Assembly (NCBI GenBank): GCA_021784205.1
Contig: JAJXTB010000035.1
Location: 1 to 21,459 of the forward strand
From: Actinomycetes bacterium
GTDB lineage: Bacteria > Actinomycetota > Acidimicrobiia > Acidimicrobiales > RAAP-2
Length of the DNA: 21,459 bases
Direction: 5' to 3'
In this document: one piece after another, positions 14,698-21,459 of the stretch
Numbering within the stretch: position 1 is the stretch's first letter
Layout: every line of letters begins with the position of its first letter
Position numbers and translations under genes: made by a program
The notes under the pieces: generated by a model
The model's database searches: none
What the model saw: only the letters and a program-made list of their open reading frames with translations
What the model was told of the DNA's origin: nothing

Positions 14698-16351
14698 GGA
14701 CAGCGTTCGCATCACGTTCCTTGGCGGCCTCGGCGAGATCGGCCGCAACTGCCTGGCGATCGAGCAGGACGGGCGTATCGTCGTCGTCGACGCGGGCCTG
14801 ATGTTCCCCGAGCCGACCATGTACGGCGTGGACCTGATCCTGCCGGACTTCACGTGGCTGCTCGAGCGGCGCGACCGCGTCGACGCGATCGTTCTCACCC
14901 ACGGCCACGAGGACCACACGGGGGCTCTGCGCTACCTCGTGACCAACGTGAACGTCCCCATCTACGGCTCCCAGCTGACCCTGGGATTCGCCCGCCACCG
15001 TCTCACCGAGGCGCGCGTGGCCAAGGACCTCACCTTCATCGAGGTCGAAGACGGCGAGCGACGGCGCATCGGCCCCTTCGAGGTCGAGTTCATCCCGGTG
15101 ACCCATTCGGTGCCCAGTGCCAACGCCCTGGCCTTTTCGACCAAGGTCGGCCTGATCGTGCACTCGGGGGACTTCAAGCTCGACCTCACCCCGATCGACG
15201 GGCGTCGCACCGACGTCTCGCGCCTGGCCGCGCTGGGCGACGAAGGGGTCGCCCTCTTGCTGTGCGACTCGACCAACGCCGAGGAGCCGGGATTCACCGC
15301 TTCGGAGCGCTCGGTGGGCTCGGCGCTGCGCCGGGTCTTCTTGGAGCGTCCCGATCGACGCATGGTGGTGGCCTGCTTCGCAAGCCACATCCACCGCGTC
15401 CAGCAGATCATCGACGTGGCCCTCGAGCAGGACCGCAAGATCGCCCTGATGGGCCGGTCCATGGAGTCCAACGTCAAGCTCGCGCGCAAGCTCAACTTGC
15501 TCCACGTGGACGCGGCGCACTTCATCGACGTGGAGAACATCGCGCGCTACGCCCCCGGCGAGGTCTGCGTGATCTGCACCGGCAGCCAGGGCGAGCCCCT
15601 GGCCGCGCTGTCCAAGCTCAGCCGCGGGGACCAGCGCTTCATGAAGGTCTCCGATGAGGACACGGTGGTCTTGAGTTCGCACCCGATTCCCGGTAACGAG
15701 TGGTCGGTCGGGCGGGTCATCGACGACCTGCACCGCGCCGGCACCGAGGTCATCCACTCGGGCGTGGAGCCGGTGCACGCCTCGGGCCACGCGCGCCAGG
15801 GCGAACTGCGCATGTTCCATCAGCTCGTGCGTCCGCGCAACTTCGTTCCCGTGCACGGCGAGTACCGCCACATGGTGCACCACCGCGAGCTGGCCCACTC
15901 GATGGGCCTCTCGCCCGAGCACACGCTGCTGTGCGAAGACGGCGACCAGATCGAGGTCACGACAGCGGGTATCCGCCGCGCCGGCCAGGTGCCGGCGGGC
16001 TTTCACTACATCGACGGCGACGCCGGCGAGATCGATGAGCGGCCCATCGAGGAGCGGCGCATGCTGGCCGAGTTCGGCGTGGTCCAGATCACCGCGGGTA
16101 TCGACGCCGCGCGCGGAACCATCGTCCAGCCGGTGCGACTCAGCGCGCGCGGTTGGTTCGACGGCGAGACCGATCGCAAGCTGCTGGCCGCTCTCACCGA
16201 GGAGATCCGTGGCGCGCTCGAGAGCGCGCTGCGCGAAGGCGAGCGCGACGACGCTGCGCTCAACAAGGTCGCCCAACGCGCCGCCGGGCGCATGCTCGGC
16301 CAGCGCTTTCGCCGCCAGCCGGTGGTCCTGACCGCGGTGGCGGTCATCTGA
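14690..16351 (+). CDS. rnj: Ribonuclease J
   Basis: A 553-residue metallo-beta-lactamase/beta-CASP ribonuclease with 5'-3' exonuclease and endonuclease activity in mRNA decay and rRNA maturation. The N-terminus FLGGLGEIGRNCLAIE and the metal-binding HGHEDH (71-76) are diagnostic. Further zinc-site segments are VTHSVPSA, HSGDFKLD and LCDSTNAE. The beta-CASP region (about 205-350) has FASHIHRVQQI and CTGSQGEPLAAL, followed by VHASGHARQGEL and PVHGEYRH. A C-terminal domain follows from about 450. GTG 14690 matches the family N-terminus; the frame is open upstream but only inside dapA. It overlaps dapA by 8 bases and ends one base from the end of the convergent hyfG-like gene. Confidence 0.96.
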   Translation: MAKDSVRITFLGGLGEIGRNCLAIEQDGRIVVVDAGLMFPEPTMYGVDLILPDFTWLLERRDRVDAIVLTHGHEDHTGALRYLVTNVNVPIYGSQLTLGFARHRLTEARVAKDLTFIEVEDGERRRIGPFEVEFIPVTHSVPSANALAFSTKVGLIVHSGDFKLDLTPIDGRRTDVSRLAALGDEGVALLLCDSTNAEEPGFTASERSVGSALRRVFLERPDRRMVVACFASHIHRVQQIIDVALEQDRKIALMGRSMESNVKLARKLNLLHVDAAHFIDVENIARYAPGEVCVICTGSQGEPLAALSKLSRGDQRFMKVSDEDTVVLSSHPIPGNEWSVGRVIDDLHRAGTEVIHSGVEPVHASGHARQGELRMFHQLVRPRNFVPVHGEYRHMVHHRELAHSMGLSPEHTLLCEDGDQIEVTTAGIRRAGQVPAGFHYIDGDAGEIDERPIEERRMLAEFGVVQITAGIDAARGTIVQPVRLSARGWFDGETDRKLLAALTEEIRGALESALREGERDDAALNKVAQRAAGRMLGQRFRRQPVVLTAVAVI

Positions 16352-16352
16352 C

Positions 16353-17843
16353 CTAGAGGTCGTTGCCCGCGTAGGACAGGTTGAAGCTCTTGTTCACGAG
16401 TGGGAAGTCCGGCACGATCGTGTTGGCGAGGGCGACCGCAAGGGCCGGCCAGGTGACGAAGGAGGGATCGACGACCTTCACCCGCGCGAGCCGACCGTTG
16501 GCGTCAAACTCCACGCGATGGGTGATGGCGCCGCGCCAGCCCTCGACGATGCCGGTGCCGGTGCCTCGCGCCGACTGGGGAAGTGTCACCGTCACACCTC
16601 CGCCGGCCAGTAGTTCGTCGATCATCGCGAGCGAGACCGCGATCTCGCGTTCGCGCACGAGAAAGCGCGCGAGCACGTCGCCCGTCTCCTCGGTGACGGT
16701 CGAGTAGGCACGCGTCGTCACGAAGGGGTGCGCGTCGCGCGCGTCGCGGGCGATCCCCGAGGCGCGCGCGACGACCCCCAGTACGCCGATGTCGGTTGCG
16801 TCGGCGCGCGCCAGTACACCGGTGCCGCGCAAGCGGTCCATCACGATGCTGTTGGCCTTCGCCAGGGCGACGACGTCGTTCACCCTTTCGGCGATGCCCG
16901 CGAGCTCGTCGCGTTGCGGCAGGTCGCGCAACGTCGTCGTGCCGAGCGCGAGGGCGCCGCGCAAGAGGCGGTGCCCGGTGACTCGGTCATTGAGACGCAG
17001 CAGGGTCTCGCGCAGAGTCATCGCCCGGGCCTGGCCGAGAGAGAACGCCGTGTCGTTGCACAGGGCGCCGAGGTCGCCGACGTGGTTGTAGAGCCGCTCG
17101 AGCTCGAGCAGCATCGCTCGCTCGCGCACGGCCTGCGCGCTCGGGGCGACGCCCAAGGCGTCCTCGGCGGCCAGCACGAAGGCGAGGGAGTGGCCGACCG
17201 CGCTGTCACCCGAGATCCGCTCGGCGAGGGGAACGGCCTCATCGACGTCGCGGCCTTCGAAGAGCTTCTCGACGCCCTTGTGGGTGAACCAAAGTCGCGC
17301 CTTCATCTTGATGATCGTCTCGCCCACGACCCAGAAGCGGAAGTGCCCCGGCTCGATGATGCCCGCGTGCACGGGTCCGACGGGGATCTCGTAGACGCCC
17401 TCGCCCTCGACGGGGTTGAAGGGGAACGGTGCGGCGTCGAGGTCAAAGGGCGCGCGCGCCGCTTCGTGGCGCATCGGGTGCCAGCCCGCCGGCCAGTGCT
17501 GGTGAGTCACCAGCGGGCGCGGTTGGGGGTGGCCGAGCGCGACGACGCCGAAGAGGTCGGCCATCTCTCGCTCGAAGCGACCGGCCGGGAACGACACGGC
17601 GGCCAGCGAGGGGACCTCGGGGTTGCGTGCGTCGAGTCGCACGTGAACTTCAATGCGCTGGTCGGGCGGGCCGTCGACGAAGAGGTACACGACGCGCAGG
17701 GCGTCGTCATCTTCGCACGCGGTGACACTCGCGAGGTGGAATCCGGCCTCGAACAGGCCGCGTGCGGCGTCGAGGAGGTCGCGCGGCTCGAGATCGAGGT
17801 GCGCCCGTGCGGGCCGCTGGCTGAGGACGTCTTCGAGGGTCAT
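16353..17843 (-). CDS. hyfG: Hydrogenase-4 component G-like (NuoCD-like) large subunit lacking the [NiFe] ligands
   Basis: A 496-residue fusion of a NuoC-like domain (about 1-130; FPAGRFEREMADLFGV at 85-100) and a NuoD/hydrogenase large-subunit-like domain (from about 148). GPVHAGIIEPGHFRF (157-170 region) and KGVEKLFEGR (189-198) are typical of HyfG/HycE. The motif that binds nickel in hydrogenases is ERISGDS (208-214), with Ser at both Cys positions. The C-terminal DPCxxC is DPSFVT (459-464). Only Cys43 and Cys262 remain in the protein, so no [NiFe] site can form. The C-terminus NKSFNLSYAGNDL is intact, with no maturation-type extension. ATG 17843 overlaps the hyfF-like stop by 4 bases; a much longer upstream reading frame in this frame is a shadow of hyfF. 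Probably a peripheral arm subunit of an Ehr complex; partners are inferred. Confidence 0.88.
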   Translation of the reverse strand: MTLEDVLSQRPARAHLDLEPRDLLDAARGLFEAGFHLASVTACEDDDALRVVYLFVDGPPDQRIEVHVRLDARNPEVPSLAAVSFPAGRFEREMADLFGVVALGHPQPRPLVTHQHWPAGWHPMRHEAARAPFDLDAAPFPFNPVEGEGVYEIPVGPVHAGIIEPGHFRFWVVGETIIKMKARLWFTHKGVEKLFEGRDVDEAVPLAERISGDSAVGHSLAFVLAAEDALGVAPSAQAVRERAMLLELERLYNHVGDLGALCNDTAFSLGQARAMTLRETLLRLNDRVTGHRLLRGALALGTTTLRDLPQRDELAGIAERVNDVVALAKANSIVMDRLRGTGVLARADATDIGVLGVVARASGIARDARDAHPFVTTRAYSTVTEETGDVLARFLVREREIAVSLAMIDELLAGGGVTVTLPQSARGTGTGIVEGWRGAITHRVEFDANGRLARVKVVDPSFVTWPALAVALANTIVPDFPLVNKSFNLSYAGNDL

Positions 17844-19279
17844 AGCGCCACCGCCGCGCCGGCGTGGATCAGCGACGAGAGAGGCCAGGCGACGACGCCG
17901 AGCAGGGCGAGCGCGCCGAGGGCGACGCCCATGGGGACGCTGAAGGAAAAGGGCGCGCGCTGGGGAGCCGTCGTCGCGGGGCCCAGGAGCATCCGCGCGG
18001 CCGGCGCGGACAGGCCCACCACGACGAAGGCCAGGGCCGCGAGGGCGAGGGCGCTGACCCACGCTAGGCCCGCGGCGGAGAGGGCGCGCACCACGCCCAG
18101 CTCGCTCGCGAAGAGGCTGAAGGGCGGCAGACCCACGAGCGCGGCCAGGCCCACGGCGAAGAGCCCGCCGAGGGCTGGGCGCCGCACGAGCAGTCCGCTC
18201 ACGCCGGCGATCTGGCTGGTGCCGTCGGCCTCGACGATCTCGCCCGCGGTGAGAAAGAGCACGCTCTTGGCCAGACCGTGGCCGACCACGTGCAAGAGCA
18301 CCGCGGCGAGCGCCAGGGGCGTGCCGGCCGCGGCGCCCAGGCATAACAGCCCCATGTGCTCCATCGAGGAGTAGGCGAGCATGCGTTTGTAGTCGCTTTG
18401 GTGCAACAGCATGGTGACCGCGACCCCCAAGGTCACCAGTCCCGAGATGAGCAGCGTCGTTCGCACGAAGTCGGTGCCGAGGGCGGCCACCGCGATCGCC
18501 CGACAGCGCAGCAGGGCGTAGAAGGCGACCGAGAGCAGGACCCCTGACATCAGCGCTGATACCGGTGCCGGTGCCTGGCTGTGCGCGTCGGGCAGCCAAC
18601 TGTGCAGCGGAGCGAGTCCGACCTTGGTGCCGTATCCGAGCACGATGAGCGAGAACGCCAGACGCACGACCGCGTGGTTGAGATGGGGCGCCTCGCGCAC
18701 GAGCGTGGCCCAGTCGAGGCTCGCCGTGCCGTGTCCGTGGCTCGCCGCCACGTAGAGCAGCATTGTGCCGAGGAAGGCGAGCGCGATGCCCACCGAGCAG
18801 ATGATGATGTACTTCCACGACGCCTCGAGGGCGCCACGCGTGCGCCGATGCCCGACGAGGAAGGTCGTCACGACGGTCGTCGCTTCCACGGCCACCCACA
18901 TGACGGCGATGTTGCGCGCGAGCACGGTGAGAATCATCGCCGCGATGAATCCCTGGACCAGGGCCGCGTAGAGCGAGGCCTGGCGCGACGTGCACGCGCC
19001 GCGCTCGAGCTGGCTGTCGAGATAGCGCACGCCGCCGAGGGCCGCGAGCAGTCCCACCGCCCCGATGACGAGCAGCATCAGCGCGCTGAGAGGATCCGCG
19101 CCGAGGGACCCACCCAGCGCGCTTGGCGCGCCAACCAGCGATGCGCGGCCGATCAGCGCGGCGAGAACCAGCACGCCCGCGAGGCTCGCCACGCCGAGCA
19201 GGGCGACGCCGCGACGCCAGGGCGCGAGGGCCGAGATGACGCCGGCGAGCAGAGGCAGGGCGAGAATGGCGAGGATCAT
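17840..19279 (-). CDS. hyfF: Hydrogenase-4 component F-like (NuoL/M/N-type) antiporter subunit
   Basis: A 479-residue integral membrane protein with about 14 hydrophobic segments, related to the Mrp antiporter-like subunits of complex I. Residues expected for proton translocation are present: Glu132 in VEATT, Lys156 in SWKY, Lys219 in GTKVGLAPLHSWLPDAH, and Lys338 in HGLAKSVLF. SDYKRMLAYSSMEHMG (295-310) is the usual mid-protein motif. It lacks the long C-terminal lateral helix of NuoL, as expected for HyfF/NuoM-type subunits. ATG 19279 overlaps the upstream hyfE-like stop by one base, and the stop overlaps hyfG, so expression is coupled. Acts in the cytoplasmic membrane as a likely ion-pumping module. 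Confidence 0.88.
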   Translation of the reverse strand: MILAILALPLLAGVISALAPWRRGVALLGVASLAGVLVLAALIGRASLVGAPSALGGSLGADPLSALMLLVIGAVGLLAALGGVRYLDSQLERGACTSRQASLYAALVQGFIAAMILTVLARNIAVMWVAVEATTVVTTFLVGHRRTRGALEASWKYIIICSVGIALAFLGTMLLYVAASHGHGTASLDWATLVREAPHLNHAVVRLAFSLIVLGYGTKVGLAPLHSWLPDAHSQAPAPVSALMSGVLLSVAFYALLRCRAIAVAALGTDFVRTTLLISGLVTLGVAVTMLLHQSDYKRMLAYSSMEHMGLLCLGAAAGTPLALAAVLLHVVGHGLAKSVLFLTAGEIVEADGTSQIAGVSGLLVRRPALGGLFAVGLAALVGLPPFSLFASELGVVRALSAAGLAWVSALALAALAFVVVGLSAPAARMLLGPATTAPQRAPFSFSVPMGVALGALALLGVVAWPLSSLIHAGAAVAL

Positions 19280-19935
19280 CAGTCGTGCAGGTCCCGCAGC
19301 TGGTCCAGGTCGTGGACGTTGAAGTGGCGCTGAAGATGGGCGACGAGGACTTGGAGGACCACGACCGCGAGCAGCACGTCGAGGGTGACGCCGAGTTCGA
19401 CGACGAGCGGCACGCCCGACGTGCCGAGGAAGGCGGTGAGAGCGATGCCGTTGTCAATGGTGAGCAGTCCCACGATCTGAGAGACCGCCCGCCGGCGCAC
19501 GACCATCGAGAAGAAGCCGATGAGGACGATGGCGACGCCGAAGGGGATGAGCCGCCCAGCGGGCGTCGCCACCAGAGCCACGACGCCGCGCGTCGCGGCG
19601 AAGGCGAGCAGGGTGAGCACTCCCGCGCCCACGAGCGAGGCCGGTACGTTGATCAGCGGAGACGCCTCGCGCGCGGCGTGGTCGTGGGCGACGACGCGCC
19701 CGATCAGCCAGGGCACCGCGACTGCTTTGATCGCGAGCACGAGCACACCGACGCCCACCAGGACCAGGTCGTGACGATGGGCACCCAGGATCACCGCCAC
19801 CGCGGCGAGGCCCACGCCCTGGACCGCGAGCGCCTTCACTGCGGCGGCGAGCGACTGGCGCCACAGGGTGAGGGCGGCGGTGACCATCACCACGACCACC
19901 GCGAGGTCGAGGAGAGAGACGTAGGAAAAGCTCAT
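19279..19935 (-). CDS. hyfE: Hydrogenase-4 component E-like (NuoK-containing) membrane subunit
   Basis: A 218-residue membrane protein with about six or seven hydrophobic helices and few polar loops. GLLTIDNGIALTAF near residues 155-170 resembles the conserved IDNGI segment of HyfE/HycP proteins. The C-terminus LVAHLQRHFNVHDLDQLRDLHD, with HF and a D-x-L-x-x-L-x-D-type end, is also typical. The C-terminal half resembles NuoK of complex I. ATG 19935 overlaps the stop of the hyfC-like gene by 4 bases; the stop overlaps the hyfF-like start by one base. It probably links the NuoH-like and antiporter-like subunits. Confidence 0.82.
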   Translation of the reverse strand: MSFSYVSLLDLAVVVVMVTAALTLWRQSLAAAVKALAVQGVGLAAVAVILGAHRHDLVLVGVGVLVLAIKAVAVPWLIGRVVAHDHAAREASPLINVPASLVGAGVLTLLAFAATRGVVALVATPAGRLIPFGVAIVLIGFFSMVVRRRAVSQIVGLLTIDNGIALTAFLGTSGVPLVVELGVTLDVLLAVVVLQVLVAHLQRHFNVHDLDQLRDLHD

Positions 19936-20882
19936 CGCAGGGCCACCGCGCTGATGACGCTCAGCACGCCGAGCAAGAAGGCGCCGGCGAGCAGTTCGGG
20001 GATGCGAAAGAGCCGGATCTTGGCGGTCGTCACCTCGAAGACCGACACCGCGACGGCAACCAGACCGACCTTGATCGACACAGCGAGCAGACCGCCCACG
20101 AGGGCGAGGGCCCCCGTGCCCGACGCGATGCCCCAGGGCAGCGCGAGGTTGGCGAAGAGCCCCAGCAACAGCACCAGTCGCGCGGACTCGCCCAGGGTAA
20201 CGAGCGCCAGGTCCGGGCCCGCGTACTCGAGGACCATCGCCTCGTGGATCATCGTCAATTCGAGGTGTGTCGCCGGGTTGTCGACCGGCAGGCGTCCCGT
20301 CTCGGCGAGAATCGCGATGAAGAACGACACGAGAGCGAGAATGCGGGCCGGTCCGGCGAGCGCGCTGGTGGTAACGCCCACGCCGACCAGGCGCGAGAGG
20401 TTCGACGTGCCCACTCCGAGGGACATCGCGAGGATTGCGACCAGTAGGGCGGGCTCGACCATGGCGCCGACCATCGCGGCGCGGCTCGCACCCATGCCGG
20501 CGAAGGCGGTGCCGGTGTCGAGGGCGCCGAGCAAGAGTGACACCGAGCCCAGGAGCAAGACGAAGAGGATCGCGACGAAGTCGACGCGTGACGCCAAGAG
20601 CGCCGACAGGGTGACGAGCGGTGAGAAGGCCGCGGCGACGACCGTGCTGGCGACGAGGACGACGGGCGCCGCGGCGAACACCCAGGTGGAGTCGGTGGGC
20701 CGGGTGCGCTGCTTGGTGGAAAGCTTGCGCAGATCGCGCAGGGGCTGTAAGACGCTCGCGCCCTCTCGGCCCTCGAGGCGGCTGCGGACCTTACGCATCA
20801 GTCCCAGCGCCAGGGGGCCCGCGAGGAGAATCCAGAGGAGCTGCAGTGCGCTTGCGACGCCGCCGCCGACGCTCGAGGTCAC
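19932..20882 (-). CDS. hyfC: Hydrogenase-4 component C-like (NuoH-like) membrane subunit
   Basis: A 316-residue membrane protein of the NuoH/HycD/HyfC family, the subunit that connects the peripheral arm to the membrane ion channels. Seen in the sequence: an N-terminal helix, then the cytoplasmic loop GREGASVLQPLRDLRKL (38-54), and the hallmark AETGRLPVDNPATHLELT (193-210) followed by IHEAMVLEY (212-220), keeping the acidic residues important in NuoH. EVTTAKIRLFRIPELL near the end is also typical. GTG 20882 is chosen because it overlaps the upstream stop in a GTGA arrangement and gives a normal N-terminus; a longer frame up to 20978 would add 32 Arg/Pro-rich residues overlapping the hyfB-like gene. 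Confidence 0.88.
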   Translation of the reverse strand: MTSSVGGGVASALQLLWILLAGPLALGLMRKVRSRLEGREGASVLQPLRDLRKLSTKQRTRPTDSTWVFAAAPVVLVASTVVAAAFSPLVTLSALLASRVDFVAILFVLLLGSVSLLLGALDTGTAFAGMGASRAAMVGAMVEPALLVAILAMSLGVGTSNLSRLVGVGVTTSALAGPARILALVSFFIAILAETGRLPVDNPATHLELTMIHEAMVLEYAGPDLALVTLGESARLVLLLGLFANLALPWGIASGTGALALVGGLLAVSIKVGLVAVAVSVFEVTTAKIRLFRIPELLAGAFLLGVLSVISAVALR

Positions 20883-21459
20883 TGCACGACCACCAGGATG
20901 ATCACGAGCGCAACGAGGCCGTAGGCGAGGTAGCGGTGCACGCTGCCGTTGGCGATGGCGCGCGTGTGGCGCGCCCACCAGTTGAGAGATCGCGCGAGGG
21001 GACGATACAGCGCGCGTTCGACGATGTCATCGTTGGCCGATCGGTAGCTGATGCGCTCGAGGTAGTAGCGCGACTCGACCACGTGGCTCACGTCGACGTC
21101 ATGGTCGGGGCGCAGCACGTCGTCAAAGACCCGCATGATGGGTTCACCGAAGGATGTCGCCGTGTACTGCATGCGAGCCGTCTGGTTGTGGCGTCCCGAC
21201 CCCCAGGGCTCGAGCGTGGCGACGCGCGGGTAGCCGCTGGCGTGGGTGATGATTGCGCGCCAGAGTGCGACGAGGAGGACCGCGCCGGCTAGGGCGACCG
21301 AGAGGTAGAGCGGAGTGAGGGCCCCCGTGAGTGGCGCGAGGCGCAGCGTCACCCAGCCCGCGACCGGACTGTTCGGACCGTTGTCGAGCGCCCGATTCAC
21401 AACGCCGATCACGGCGTACGGCGCGACGCCGGTGACCAGGCAGGCGAGCGCCGTCAGCG
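20879..21459 (-). CDS. hyfB: Hydrogenase-4 component B-like (NuoL-type) antiporter subunit, C-terminal part
   Basis: The last 192 residues of a membrane protein whose 5' part lies beyond the right edge; the frame is open to base 21459, and the GTG at 21412 is an internal valine. Visible are one hydrophobic helix (LTPLYLSVALAGAVLLVALW), then a soluble loop with WGSGRHNQTARMQYTATSFGEPIMRVFDDVL, then YRSANDDIVERALYRPLAR, and a final helix after GSVHRYLAYGLV. This order, with MQYTATxFxxP and a last GSxHxYLxY helix, is that of HyfB/HycC C-termini. It is probably an ion-translocating subunit; its key residues are outside the window. The stop overlaps the hyfC-like GTG. Confidence 0.8.
   Translation of the reverse strand, partial: LTALACLVTGVAPYAVIGVVNRALDNGPNSPVAGWVTLRLAPLTGALTPLYLSVALAGAVLLVALWRAIITHASGYPRVATLEPWGSGRHNQTARMQYTATSFGEPIMRVFDDVLRPDHDVDVSHVVESRYYLERISYRSANDDIVERALYRPLARSLNWWARHTRAIANGSVHRYLAYGLVALVIILVVVQ

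Noticed and set aside
14504..16276. Minus-strand open frame of 590 codons opposite rnj and the dapA end
   Set aside because: The translation is low-complexity and antisense to well-conserved genes, with no domain signature; a compositional artefact.
16728..18374. Plus-strand open frame of 548 codons opposite the hyfG- and hyfF-like genes
   Set aside because: The opposite strand encodes recognisable hydrogenase-4-like proteins with conserved motifs; this frame shows only Arg/Ala/Glu-rich composition.
17844..19457. Apparent 538-residue N-terminal extension of the hyfG-like protein
   Set aside because: The extension is an out-of-frame reading of the hyfF-like gene, extremely Arg/Ala-rich; the real hyfG start is ATG 17843 in the ATGA overlap.
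19285..20901. Plus-strand open frame of 538 codons opposite the hyfE- and hyfC-like genes
   Set aside because: The Asp/His/Arg-rich and later Ser/Thr/Arg-rich translation has no family resemblance and overlaps real membrane protein genes on the other strand.
1..21459. CRISPR arrays, insertion sequences, prophage genes, tRNA or rRNA genes
   Set aside because: No regularly spaced repeats, transposase-like proteins, terminal inverted repeats or cloverleaf-like stretches were seen; the non-coding gaps are all under 200 bases.

Overview
The window is about 21.5 kb of GC-rich bacterial chromosome, almost entirely coding, with short or overlapping gene junctions and several GTG/TTG starts. The gene order (proS-rimP-nusA-ylxR-infB-rbfA-truB-ribF-rpsO-pnp, then dapB-dapA-rnj) and the -10 elements of the form TAGGNT point to an actinobacterium. 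The eukaryote/archaeal-type prolyl-tRNA synthetase tail suggests a deep lineage such as Acidimicrobiia; that class assignment is inference.

Layout. (1) 1-403: 3' end of proS. (2) 404-585: a non-coding leader holding a good sigma-70-like promoter and a strong intrinsic terminator placed before the first gene of the next operon, a layout expected of an attenuator. (3) 586-7394: transcription/translation operon rimP, nusA, ylxR, infB, rbfA, truB, then ribF, which may have its own leaderless promoter. (4) 7395-10343: rpsO and pnp, each preceded by a structured leader (a possible pseudoknot before rpsO; a long stem-loop and a hairpin over the ribosome-binding site before pnp). (5) 10353-16351: a YfhO-like polytopic membrane protein, then dapB, dapA (lysine/diaminopimelate synthesis) and rnj (RNase J), coupled by short overlaps. 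(6) 16353-21459, minus strand, convergent with rnj: five overlapping genes of a hydrogenase-4/complex I-like membrane complex in the order hyfB (partial)-hyfC-hyfE-hyfF-hyfG.

How they work together. The plus-strand block concentrates ribosome assembly (RimP, RbfA, S15), tRNA modification (TruB), initiation (IF-2), transcription elongation/termination (NusA) and RNA decay (PNPase, RNase J). The RNA structures upstream of rimP, rpsO and pnp suggest that several of these RNA-binding proteins control their own mRNAs.

The least ordinary part is the minus-strand operon. Its large subunit has lost all four [NiFe]-coordinating cysteines (ERISGDS where hydrogenases have ERICGxC; DPSFVT where they have DPCxxC), while the proton-channel residues of the membrane subunits are kept. 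It therefore looks like an energy-converting-hydrogenase-related (Ehr) complex rather than a hydrogenase; its electron donor and acceptor cannot be read from this window. The gene order matches what I recall of the Mycobacterium tuberculosis Rv0083-Rv0087 cluster.
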